Assembly (NCBI GenBank): GCA_030146445.1
Contig: JASLBT010000230.1
Location: forward strand, 1 to 8,948
Direction: 5' to 3'
Source of the DNA: Segetibacter sp.
GTDB lineage: Bacteria; Bacteroidota; Bacteroidia; Chitinophagales; Chitinophagaceae
Length of the DNA stretch: 8,948 bases
In this document: piece by piece, positions 1 to 6,244 of the stretch
Position numbering within the stretch: the stretch's first letter is position 1
How the letters are laid out: each line of letters starts with the position of its first letter
Made by a program: the position numbers and the translations under genes
Notes under the pieces: model-generated
What the model saw: only the letters and a program-made list of their open reading frames with translations
Told to the model about the DNA's origin: nothing
The model's database searches: none

Positions 1-2
1 AT

Positions 3-488
3 CCTCCAAAAAAGTTTTTCAGGTTGGGCGTTGGTTTAACCGTACGCCTTAAATATGCCTACATTGTAAAGTGCACGGGTTTTGAAAAAGATGCAGCCGG
101 CAACATAACCGAAATACACTGCGACTATATTCCCGAAAGTAAAAGCGGCAGCGACACCAGCGGCATCAATGTAAAGGGCACCATTCATTGGGTTTCAGTA
201 AAAGACGCTTACACAGCTGAAGTAAGATTGTACGACCGTTTGTTCAGGGTTGAAGATCCGAATAAGGAGGAAGGTGATTTTAAATCTTACCTTAATCCTG
301 GTAGTCTTACTGTGCTACCGGCCATTTATATCGAGCCCTCACTTCTCGAAGCAAAGTTTGACGAACGTTACCAGTTCCTGCGAAAAGGATACTTCTGTCT
401 CGACCAGGATAGCTGGAGCGACAAAATTGTATTTAACCGCACCGTGTCTCTTAAAGACTCGTGGGCGAAAGAAGCCAAAAAGGGTTAG
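3..488 (+). CDS. glnS: Glutaminyl-tRNA synthetase, C-terminal part (5' end outside window)
   Basis: This is the last 161 codons of a cytoplasmic class I aminoacyl-tRNA synthetase that charges tRNA-Gln with glutamine. The reading frame is open from base 3, so the gene starts before the window; the ATG at 24 is internal. The visible part is the C-terminal anticodon-binding beta-barrel region. It opens with PPKKFFRLGVG and then VRLKYAYIVKC, resembling the GlnRS 'FFRL..G.EVRL..AY.I.C' stretch. It continues with GTIHWVSVKDA, AEVRLYDRLF, the acidic turn PNKEEGDF, LNPGSL, and a tail with RYQFLRKGYFCLD and KIVFNRTVSLKDSW. All of these are typical of bacterial GlnRS C-termini. The catalytic HIGH and KMSKS regions lie upstream and cannot be seen. 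tilS starts 25 bases downstream on the same strand, so an operon is likely. A GluRS is unlikely because its C-terminal domain is helical and lacks these motifs. Confidence 0.93.
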   Translation, partial: PPKKFFRLGVGLTVRLKYAYIVKCTGFEKDAAGNITEIHCDYIPESKSGSDTSGINVKGTIHWVSVKDAYTAEVRLYDRLFRVEDPNKEEGDFKSYLNPGSLTVLPAIYIEPSLLEAKFDERYQFLRKGYFCLDQDSWSDKIVFNRTVSLKDSWAKEAKKG

Positions 489-513
489 GTTAGCCCCGGG
501 CCCACACTGCATT

Positions 514-1860
514 ATGGACCTGTTAAAAGAATTCAACAAGGAGATCAGCACCAAGTCAGCAGGCCGATGCGGTAAGCCCTTTTATTTAGTTGCCGTAAGC
601 GGTGGGATAGACAGTGTGGTGCTTTGCGATTTATTTCAGCGATCAGGTACTGACTACGCTATTGCGCATTGCAATTTTCAACTTCGGGGGGCGGAAAGTG
701 AAAGAGATGAGTCGTTTGTGAGGGCGCTTGCGGCTAAGTACGGCCGACAGATTTATGTACAACAGTTCGATACTGAAACGTATGCATCAGAACACCGGAT
801 CTCTAAACAGGTTGCCGCCCGTGACCTTCGTTATGCATGGTTCAGGAATTTATTAAAAGCTCAAACTCTGCCGGGCTTTGTCGTAACAGCCCACCATGCC
901 GATGATAACATCGAAACGGTGGTGATGAACTTCTTCAGGGGAACAGGCCTTAAGGGCCTCGCCGGAATGGATCGGCACTTTCAGGAGGTCTATCGGCCAA
1001 TGCTTGGTTTTCGCAAAAAGGATATACTTGCGTACGCACATTTTCATGCGCTCGACTTTGTTGAAGACTCCTCGAATGCTTCCAGCAACTATACGCGTAA
1101 TTATTTTAGAAATGATTTATTACCCGCTGTTCAGGCCGTTTTTCCGGAAGCTGAAGAAAACATTCTCAGGAATATCCAGCGACTGAATGAAGCGCAAATG
1201 GTGTATGATGACGCCATCGCTTTGAAACTGAAGAAGCTTGTAGAGGTAAGGGGAAACGAGGACCATATACCTATTCTTAAGTTAAAGCAATTTCAACCCC
1301 TGCGAACGATCATTTGGGAGATCATCAAAACAAAAGGATTTTCCGCCGCGCAAACGGATGAGGTAGTACGGCTTTTGGATGCTGACAATGGCAGTTATAT
1401 TGAGTCCACTGATTACCGTGTTTTAAAGAACCGGAAATGGTTGATCATTGCGCCCAAAGCGGTCCACGACCCTGGAGCGATTTTGCTAGTGGGGGACTCA
1501 GACGTGGAGGTGCATTTTGAAGGGGGAAAGCTTTCCATTGAACCCTTTGCGGTCAGTGTTTCTTTTTCAATCCCCTCATCTCCGAAGGTTGCCTGTGTAG
1601 ATGCAAAGGACCTTCAATTCCCTTTGATGCTCAGGCGCTGGAAAACGGGAGACTATTTCTATCCATTGGGTATGAACAAGAAAAAAAAACTCAGCCGTTT
1701 TTTCATCGATCAGAAACTTTCCAAAATACAAAAGGAAAATGCCTGGGTACTCGAAAGCAACAAAAAGATTGTTTGGGTTCTTGGTTACAGGATAGATGAT
1801 CGCTTCAAATTTACTAAAGCAACCTCTCATGGCATCAGGTTCTCACTGGAGGACTCCTGA
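514..1860 (+). CDS. tilS: tRNA(Ile)-lysidine synthase TilS
   Basis: TilS uses ATP and lysine to convert C34 of the tRNA-Ile CAU anticodon to lysidine, which switches both charging and codon reading from Met to Ile. The protein is 448 residues, normal for the family. The N-terminal PP-loop ATPase domain has SGGIDS at residues 29-34, HCNFQLRG at 52-59, AHHADDNIET at about 126-135, GTGLKGL at 143-149 and YTRNYFRNDLLP at about 193-204. The C-terminal TilS domain covers about 369-448, with LRRWKTGDYFYPLG and KLSRFFIDQK. The open frame extends back to 250, but that part overlaps glnS out of frame and has no family similarity. The ATG at 514, about 28 residues before SGGIDS, therefore fits better. 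No Shine-Dalgarno sequence precedes it, and the 25-base gap after glnS suggests co-transcription. A run of nine A at 1681-1689 encodes part of a lysine cluster and could be slippage-prone. Confidence 0.95.
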   Translation: MDLLKEFNKEISTKSAGRCGKPFYLVAVSGGIDSVVLCDLFQRSGTDYAIAHCNFQLRGAESERDESFVRALAAKYGRQIYVQQFDTETYASEHRISKQVAARDLRYAWFRNLLKAQTLPGFVVTAHHADDNIETVVMNFFRGTGLKGLAGMDRHFQEVYRPMLGFRKKDILAYAHFHALDFVEDSSNASSNYTRNYFRNDLLPAVQAVFPEAEENILRNIQRLNEAQMVYDDAIALKLKKLVEVRGNEDHIPILKLKQFQPLRTIIWEIIKTKGFSAAQTDEVVRLLDADNGSYIESTDYRVLKNRKWLIIAPKAVHDPGAILLVGDSDVEVHFEGGKLSIEPFAVSVSFSIPSSPKVACVDAKDLQFPLMLRRWKTGDYFYPLGMNKKKKLSRFFIDQKLSKIQKENAWVLESNKKIVWVLGYRIDDRFKFTKATSHGIRFSLEDS

Positions 1861-1861
1861 T

Positions 1862-1888
1862 CCATTTGCCATTGTTGTAGCAAACTGG
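1862..1888. terminator. Hairpin in the convergent tilS / rhomboid spacer
   Basis: The 31 bases between the tilS stop and the rhomboid stop are almost filled by an imperfect inverted repeat. CCATTTGC (1862-1869) pairs with GCAAACTGG (1880-1888) with a single bulged C, leaving a 10-base loop. Its position, directly between two convergent stop codons, suggests a bidirectional transcription end. Neither side has a clear T tract, so it is not a textbook intrinsic terminator. Confidence 0.35.
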
Positions 1889-1891
1889 TAA

Positions 1892-2530
1892 TTAATTAAA
1901 GTAGTTCATTACCTGTACGTAAAAACTAGTAAGAGGATTGTATGTTGTCAGGGCGAAGCAAGCTACTATATAAATACCCACACCTGCTACGGCACCGGAG
2001 ATGTGTGCGGAATGATTGATGTTTCCCCCGCCGCGTTTTGCAATGTAAGCTGAAACGATTAAGAATAGCGGACCGAAGATAAACCCGGGAATAGAAAAGG
2101 GGATAAACAGAATACCCATGCCCGTTGCCGGTGAAAGCATTATGCCTGCAAATACGACCGCTGAAACTGCTCCGGAAGCTCCCAGGCTTCTGTAATAATG
2201 ATTGTGCTTATGCTCGAGATAAGTTGGCAACAGGCAAAGGAATTGCGATATCACGTATAGGGCAACATAGACGATCGGCCCAAGGCTTCCAAAGATCGCG
2301 TTGAAGTAGAGTTCGACAAAAGAGCCAAAGCTATACAGCGTCCACATATTAAAAAGAAGATGAAAGAAGTCGCCGTGGATGAGCGCACATGAGAAAAAAC
2401 GGTACCACTGATTGCGCTCCGATACTGCAGGCGGATCGAAGATCATTGTACCTGTTAATCTCTCATTTGAAAATGCGGAAAAAGAAATGATCGAAGTGAT
2501 CGCTATGATGATGATGGTGATGCTAAACAT
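1892..2530 (-). CDS. Rhomboid family intramembrane serine protease
   Basis: Rhomboids are inner-membrane proteases that cleave transmembrane segments of substrate proteins; the substrate here is unknown. The protein is 212 residues, about the size of a minimal six-helix bacterial rhomboid. Seen in order: a hydrophobic first segment (residues 1-20), the loop motif W42/R44, then HGDFFHLLFNM at 52-62 with the conserved His and Asn of helix 2, GASG at 117-120 with catalytic Ser119 at the start of helix 4, and NHSAHISGAVAG at 172-183 with catalytic His176 in helix 6. Both members of the Ser-His dyad are present, so it should be active. There is no extra cytoplasmic or zinc-finger domain. It starts 20 bases after the rlmH stop on the same strand, so the two are probably one transcript. 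No Shine-Dalgarno sequence is visible. Confidence 0.93.
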   Translation of the reverse strand: MFSITIIIIAITSIISFSAFSNERLTGTMIFDPPAVSERNQWYRFFSCALIHGDFFHLLFNMWTLYSFGSFVELYFNAIFGSLGPIVYVALYVISQFLCLLPTYLEHKHNHYYRSLGASGAVSAVVFAGIMLSPATGMGILFIPFSIPGFIFGPLFLIVSAYIAKRGGGNINHSAHISGAVAGVGIYIVACFALTTYNPLTSFYVQVMNYFN

Positions 2531-2550
2531 AGGGCGGGAAGATACATTTT

Positions 2551-3024
2551 TTAAGTGTGGTGGTATTTTTCGTTCCTGATGATGGTGCAGGCGCGATATA
2601 CCTGTTCAGCCAGGATAAGCCGTACAAGCTGGTGCGGAAAGACGAGCATTGAAAGTGACCAAATAAAGTTGGCCCTGGTTGAAACCGACTCGTGTACACC
2701 AAAAGCGCCACCAATGAGGAATACCAACTGCCTGACGCTGTTGTTGGCCCGTTGTTCAATAAATGCTGCCAGACCTGGCGAGGTTTGTTGTTTCCCGCTT
2801 TCGTCAAGCAGTACCAGGTAGTCGTCTTTTTGTAGAGCTGCTAAAATGTTGATTGCCTCATGCTTTTTTACATCGTCCGTCGTTGAATTCAGGGTTTGTT
2901 TTGCTGCCGGGATCAGCTTCCATTCTACGGGGTAGTATTTGGTAATCCTTTTCGTAAAATCATCGACTCCCGCTTTTACGTAATCTTCATGTATTTTCCC
3001 AACCGCCCATAACTGAATTTTCAT
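2551..3024 (-). CDS. rlmH: 23S rRNA (pseudouridine1915-N3)-methyltransferase RlmH
   Basis: RlmH is a small dimeric SPOUT-class (trefoil-knot) enzyme. It methylates N3 of pseudouridine 1915 in helix 69 of 23S rRNA, on assembled 70S ribosomes, using S-adenosylmethionine. The protein is 157 residues, the standard family length. The N-terminus MKIQLWAVGKI matches the usual first strand. LDESGK is at 73-78, where most family members have LDerGk. The SAM-binding strand FLIGGAFGV is at 102-110. The knot and active-site segment starts with LSMLVFPHQLVR (124-135), continues with LAEQVYRA (138-145) and ends in the diagnostic YHH at 154-156. The start at 3024 puts the conserved N-terminus at residue 1. 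It is first in a likely two-gene unit with the downstream rhomboid gene and is divergent from the M1 peptidase. Confidence 0.96.
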   Translation of the reverse strand: MKIQLWAVGKIHEDYVKAGVDDFTKRITKYYPVEWKLIPAAKQTLNSTTDDVKKHEAINILAALQKDDYLVLLDESGKQQTSPGLAAFIEQRANNSVRQLVFLIGGAFGVHESVSTRANFIWSLSMLVFPHQLVRLILAEQVYRACTIIRNEKYHHT

Positions 3025-3025
3025 C

Positions 3026-3043
3026 GTTCAAAGTTAATTGAAC
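3026..3043. promoter_or_regulatory. Perfect inverted repeat in the divergent rlmH / M1 peptidase spacer
   Basis: GTTCAA (3026-3031) and TTGAAC (3038-3043) form perfect 6-base arms around a 6-base spacer. The repeat lies in the 74-base region between two divergent starts and overlaps the possible -7 box of rlmH, a geometry typical of a dimeric repressor site. No regulator gene is in the window, so the bound protein, if any, is unknown. A second, weaker inverted repeat with the same spacer length (AATTG, six bases, CAATT; 3077-3092) lies just before the peptidase start. Confidence 0.3.
3029..3036 (-). promoter_or_regulatory. Possible -7 promoter element of rlmH
   Basis: Read on the minus strand, these bases are TAACTTTG, an exact match to the Bacteroidota -7 consensus TAnnTTTG. 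They end only four bases before the rlmH ATG, so a transcript started here would be leaderless or nearly so. No TTTG-like -33 element is visible at the expected distance. The assignment rests on one short match. Confidence 0.25.
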
Positions 3044-3098
3044 CGATTTTGTGGCGGGTGGCCGGGGGAAGATTTAAATTGCGTATACAATTGTGTTT

Positions 3099-5048
3099 AT
3101 GTATTACCTGCTCACCTGTTGCTTACTCCTGGAAGCCTGCCTTGGCCTCGCTCAACCGTCAAATAACCGCCTGTTTTTCAACAACCAGTTTACCAAAGAT
3201 ATCCAGGGCCCGAATACAGCCAATTTCTATCAAAGCGCGCAGATGTACAAGTACGACCTTAAGTACCTTAAATTGGATTTTAGTGTACAGCCGCCTTCCA
3301 GGTTCATATCGGGAAGCTGCACCTACAAGGCAGTGGCAAAACAAACACTGGATACATTCACGATTGAATTTCGGGATCATATGATCGTAGACTCCGTTTA
3401 TATCAATGGAGCAACGCGTGAATTCAACAGGAGTGCGGACCACATCAATACTATTGTAAGTCCTGCTATTACGGCTGGTGCCGCGATGGAAGTGACTTTT
3501 TATTATCGCGGTGAACAACAAATTGGCATTTACAGCGGTACAAACCAGTTAACCGGACTTTCATACCTGGCAAACGTGTCTGAGTCATTCCAGGCAAGGG
3601 AATGGTTTCCGGCGAAGCAGTTACTCTATGATAAAATCGACTCTGCCGATATTTGGATTACCACCAGCGATACCAATCTGGTAGGCTCCAATGGATTACT
3701 TCGCACAACCATAACACTACCCGGCAATTTAAGGCAGTACCGGTGGGCAACCCGGTACCCCATGGCGTATTACCTGGTTTCATATGCTGCAGCTAATTAC
3801 CTCTCCTATACTAACTACGCAAAACCACGGGCGATGGCACCGGACTCGGTGCCCATTCTTCATTATCTTGGAAAAAAACCCGGTTACTTTGAAAGCGTAA
3901 AAAGTCAGTTGGATAAAACGCCGCCGTTCCTCGAAACGATGAGCGAGCTCTTCGGGTTGTATCCATTCAGCAGTGAGAAATATGGGCACTCCCAGGCATT
4001 TATCGGTGGGGGTATGGAACACCAGACAATGACCACACTAAGTAATTTCAATGACCACCTCGTTGCACACGAACTCGCCCACCAGTGGTTTGGCGACAAT
4101 GTAACCTGTGCCACATGGAACGACATATGGCTAAATGAAGGTTTTGCCACCTACTCGCAGGTTTTAATGCAGGAATACCTCCAGCCACTTTTTTCAACCA
4201 CCCCTGCAAAGCAAATGGAGGATGTTCACCAACACATTATGACCGCCCCAGGTGGCAGCGTTTATATCAGCCAGCAGAACCTGTACGACGAGAAGAGGAT
4301 CTTCGATAGCCGCCTCTCATACAATAAAGGCTCGGCAGTGCTGCACACGTTAAGATTTGAACTGCAGAGTGATACTACATTTTACACAATTCTCAAACGT
4401 TACCAGCAGCGGTTTAGGGACTCTGTAGCTACCACTGCCGATTTCAAACAGGTGGCAGAAGAAGTAAGCGGTCGTGACCTTACCTCGTTTTTCAACCAGT
4501 GGATCTATGGTGAAGGTTTCCCGGAATACAGCATCGTGTATAATCGTCAGGGCACGGACTCCCTCGTGATAAAAGTAAGCCAGGCGACATCGATGCCCAC
4601 CGTTACCCCACTTTTCCAGGGGTTGGTTGAGTTCCGCATCAAGTCAGCTGCGGGCGACACTCTGGTAAAGTTTAACCTCACCGAACTTACCCAAACTTTC
4701 AAGATACCTTACGGTAAAGCGCCAACAGGTTTAGAGGTGGACCCGTTTAACTGGATCGTAAACAGAACAGGCACAATCGTGATGGGTGAACCAGTGCAGG
4801 AGGTTTTTCCTTTAGACCTGCAGCTTAGACCAAATCCCGCCCGCAACTTTGTGTTTGCCCGCTTTCCATCCGCAACTTACAGCGATATAGCACTAGTCGA
4901 TGCCTCGGGAAGGCGGCTGTATAACCGTAAGATTGCTGCAACAGAAACCCTGGTAAACATTCCGCTTAACCTCCCACCGGGTGTTTATTTCGTAGTAGCC
5001 TGGTCCGAACAGCGACGTCAAACACGTAAACTGGTTATCGTACACTAG
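3099..5048 (+). CDS. Secreted M1 family metallopeptidase with T9SS C-terminal sorting domain
   Basis: This is a zinc-dependent aminopeptidase-type enzyme, predicted to be exported and released or anchored at the cell surface by the type IX secretion system. Residues are numbered from the ATG at 3099 (649 residues). A hydrophobic leader covers about 1-19 and ends in LGLAQ; it lacks the usual positively charged N-terminus. An M1 N-terminal beta domain follows. The catalytic domain has GGGMEHQ at 303-309, the zinc motif HELAHQWFGDN at 324-334 (His324, Glu325, His328), the third ligand Glu347 in NEGFA with the canonical 18-residue gap, and the likely proton-donor Tyr408 in SYNKG. The last 80 residues form a type A sorting domain: LRPNPARNFV, DASGRRLY, LPPGVYFVV and the terminal RKLVIVH. 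A GTG at 3093 would add two residues; an in-frame stop at 3075 rules out a longer ATG start. The usual M1 GAMEN motif is altered here (Asn to His). Substrate is unknown. Confidence 0.93.
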   Translation: MYYLLTCCLLLEACLGLAQPSNNRLFFNNQFTKDIQGPNTANFYQSAQMYKYDLKYLKLDFSVQPPSRFISGSCTYKAVAKQTLDTFTIEFRDHMIVDSVYINGATREFNRSADHINTIVSPAITAGAAMEVTFYYRGEQQIGIYSGTNQLTGLSYLANVSESFQAREWFPAKQLLYDKIDSADIWITTSDTNLVGSNGLLRTTITLPGNLRQYRWATRYPMAYYLVSYAAANYLSYTNYAKPRAMAPDSVPILHYLGKKPGYFESVKSQLDKTPPFLETMSELFGLYPFSSEKYGHSQAFIGGGMEHQTMTTLSNFNDHLVAHELAHQWFGDNVTCATWNDIWLNEGFATYSQVLMQEYLQPLFSTTPAKQMEDVHQHIMTAPGGSVYISQQNLYDEKRIFDSRLSYNKGSAVLHTLRFELQSDTTFYTILKRYQQRFRDSVATTADFKQVAEEVSGRDLTSFFNQWIYGEGFPEYSIVYNRQGTDSLVIKVSQATSMPTVTPLFQGLVEFRIKSAAGDTLVKFNLTELTQTFKIPYGKAPTGLEVDPFNWIVNRTGTIVMGEPVQEVFPLDLQLRPNPARNFVFARFPSATYSDIALVDASGRRLYNRKIAATETLVNIPLNLPPGVYFVVAWSEQRRQTRKLVIVH

Positions 5049-5067
5049 CGTTGGTTCACTGATCGAC

Positions 5068-5104
5068 ATAAAAAAGCAACGGGCGCCTGTTTGCGGCCGG
5101 TTGC
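5068..5104 (-). terminator. Intrinsic terminator-like hairpin, minus strand
   Basis: GCAAC (5076-5080) and GTTGC (5100-5104) pair. After one mismatch, GGC (5082-5084) and GCC (5096-5098) extend the stem around an 11-base loop. Read on the minus strand, the stem is followed directly by TTTTTTAT (5075-5068), the classic arrangement. In the plus direction there is no T tract after the stem, so it is oriented to stop minus-strand transcripts. The nearest intact minus-strand gene (VOC) ends about 440 bases away, which hints at transcribed sequence in between. Confidence 0.5.
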
Positions 5105-5193
5105 AGGTATGTTACAAATCGGAACTAAATTTCAGTTTTAAAGAGGCGATTGCCGGGCAGGTATGCAGTTGCCGGTATTGACCGTCCCAGAAG

Positions 5194-5357
5194 CTACATC
5201 AGTACATCGTTAAAAAGAAAGTCCTGGTCAACAGACGGGCCGCATATTTTGATTGCTTCATCAATGTTGAGGTCAGCAGCCGGGTAAACAGGTTAGGTAA
5301 CCTTTTCATTGAAATTCCATTAACGTCGTTAGGGTGGTAGCTATAATGGTCTGCCAT
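5194..5357 (-). pseudogene. Possible decayed coding stretch, family unknown
   Basis: On the minus strand, an ATG at 5357 opens a 52-residue frame (MADHYSYHPND and so on) ending at 5199. From 5292 to 5194 a second minus-strand frame reads PVYPAADLNIDEAIKICG, then PSVDQDFLFNDVLM and a stop. Its composition is acidic and ordinary for a protein, while the first frame becomes Thr/Leu/Arg-rich over the same bases, as a shadow frame does. One reading is a single gene broken by a frameshift near 5292; another is chance. I recognise no family. The hairpin at 5068-5104 lies about 90 bases past the stop in the right orientation to end such a transcript. Confidence 0.2.
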
Positions 5358-5544
5358 TAAGATGACCTTTAGATCAGATGCACCCTATCTTTTGAAGATT
5401 GCTGCCAAGAGTTGTTTCCTGTGACCGTCGGGTTAACCTCAAAACAAACAAAATAATTTAATAGGGATTGGAACTAATGGCAAGTCGTCCCGGGGAGTAC
5501 AATTTTTCTCATCTTTCTCTTTGTCCCTGTTCTTGCCGTCCTGC

Positions 5545-5967
5545 TTACGCTTCCTGCATTGCCTTAAGGTCGAGCTTTTTCATTCTCATTACCACTCCCA
5601 TTACGCGTTCTGCCCTCGATGGATCGCTCATCATTTCACCAATATTCGAGGGTACAATTTGCCAGGAAACGCCGAATTTATCCTTCAACCAGCCGCACCT
5701 GCTTTCCTGTCCACCATCGGTTAATTTCTCCCAGTAATAATCTATTTCGTCCTGGGTATCGCAATTCACCACAAACGAAACAGCTTCGTCGAATTTAAAG
5801 TGCGGGCCACCATTCAAACCCATAAACCGGCTGCCATTTACCTCGAAAACGACCACGATAGGGGTATCAGTGATGATCTTTCCGTCTTTAAAGACAGAAC
5901 AATAAAAGTCTGCTGCTGCTTTTGCCTGGCCATCGAACCATAAGCAGGGATAGATTTGATTTGTCAT
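5545..5967 (-). CDS. VOC-fold protein, PhnB/YjdN-like (3-dmu-9_3-mt type domain)
   Basis: A cytoplasmic protein of the vicinal oxygen chelate fold, in the group often labelled PhnB-like or '3-demethylubiquinone-9 3-methyltransferase-like'. The enzymatic function of these proteins is generally not established, and I assign none. The protein has 140 residues. Visible features are IYPCLWFDGQAKAAADFYCSVF near the start (about 5-26), VFEVNGSRFMGLNGGPHFKF (40-59), AVSFVVNCDTQDEIDYYWEKL (62-82), and the characteristic CGWLKDKFGVSWQIVP (91-106). The segment between the VF of residues 25-26 and FEVNG is short; many relatives carry a glycine-rich loop there. An ATG at 6009 would add 14 residues (MINLPGANTL...), but the predicted promoter at 6011-6041 would start transcription at about 6005. 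The ATG at 5967 is also where the family similarity begins. It lies on the same strand as the lipoprotein gene but 277 bases away, with its own promoter signals. Confidence 0.88.
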   Translation of the reverse strand: MTNQIYPCLWFDGQAKAAADFYCSVFKDGKIITDTPIVVVFEVNGSRFMGLNGGPHFKFDEAVSFVVNCDTQDEIDYYWEKLTDGGQESRCGWLKDKFGVSWQIVPSNIGEMMSDPSRAERVMGVVMRMKKLDLKAMQEA

Positions 5968-6010
5968 TTCTGTAAGATTTAATGTGTTTGCTCCAGGTAA
6001 ATTGATCATG

Positions 6011-6041
6011 CAAGTTTACGTTCCCCTCTCAATTCCCACAA
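6011..6041 (-). promoter_or_regulatory. Candidate Bacteroidota-type promoter of the VOC gene
   Basis: On the minus strand, TTG (6041-6039) is followed after 20 bases by TAAACTTG (6018-6011). This fits the Bacteroidota pattern of a -33 TTG/TTTG box and a -7 TAnnTTTG box, with one mismatch in the -7 box. Transcription would begin near 6005, leaving a leader of about 38 bases before the ATG at 5967. The two direct repeats at 6040-6072 abut the -33 box. Confidence 0.4.
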
Positions 6042-6072
6042 GGGTGGAAAATGACGATTTAAGGGTGAAATG
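6040..6072. promoter_or_regulatory. Pair of direct repeats with 21-base period, candidate activator site
   Basis: AAGGGTGGAAAATG (6040-6053) and AAGGGTGAAATG (6061-6072) are direct repeats whose starts are 21 bases apart, two helical turns. On the minus strand they read CATTTTCCACCCTT and CATTTCACCCTT, and the proximal copy touches the -33 box of the predicted VOC promoter. Two same-facing half-sites at this spacing upstream of a promoter are typical of LytTR-type response regulators, and also possible for AraC-type activators. The regulator itself is not in the window. Confidence 0.4.
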
Positions 6073-6244
6073 CGGCAGGAGGACTCTTCGTCCAGATGTA
6101 TTCAAACCTGGTTCCTGGAGGCCATCTACTAAAAATCGCGATGTTGAAAGAGGATGTGTACGAAGCATTGCCAAACCGGGCACCACACAACGGCAACCCT
6201 CGCACACTGAGTGTTAACAGGCATTTCAGGAGCTCATAGTACTG

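Larger units (their letters stand above)
5049..5544. other. Intergenic region of about 500 bases with no intact gene
   Basis: This stretch separates the M1 peptidase stop from the VOC gene stop; the two flanking genes converge on it. I find no intact open frame with recognisable similarity on either strand. It contains a minus-strand terminator-like hairpin (5068-5104) and a minus-strand stretch (5194-5357) whose translation has protein-like composition only when two frames are joined. The rest shows nothing I can name. Confidence 0.6.

Noticed and set aside
250..513. N-terminal extension of the tilS open frame with a hydrophobic stretch (MKIRIRRKVILNLTLILVVLL...)
   Set aside because: It overlaps the end of glnS out of frame, has no TilS similarity and would give the enzyme an implausible membrane leader. 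The ATG at 514 gives the normal length.
3099..3155. Lipoprotein reading of the M1 peptidase leader (LLLEAC)
   Set aside because: Glu at the -2 position is unusual for a lipobox, and the C-terminal T9SS sorting domain fits an ordinary cleaved signal peptide ending at LGLAQ better.
6204..6214. Perfect odd palindrome ACACTGAGTGT downstream of the lipoprotein stop
   Set aside because: The loop would be a single base, so it cannot be an RNA hairpin terminator, and an 11-base palindrome of this kind is expected by chance.
5984..6217. Overlapping open frames on both strands upstream of the VOC gene (plus 5984-6217, minus 6016-6207)
   Set aside because: Both cover the promoter and direct repeats, have Arg/Pro/Thr-rich random-looking composition and no known motif.
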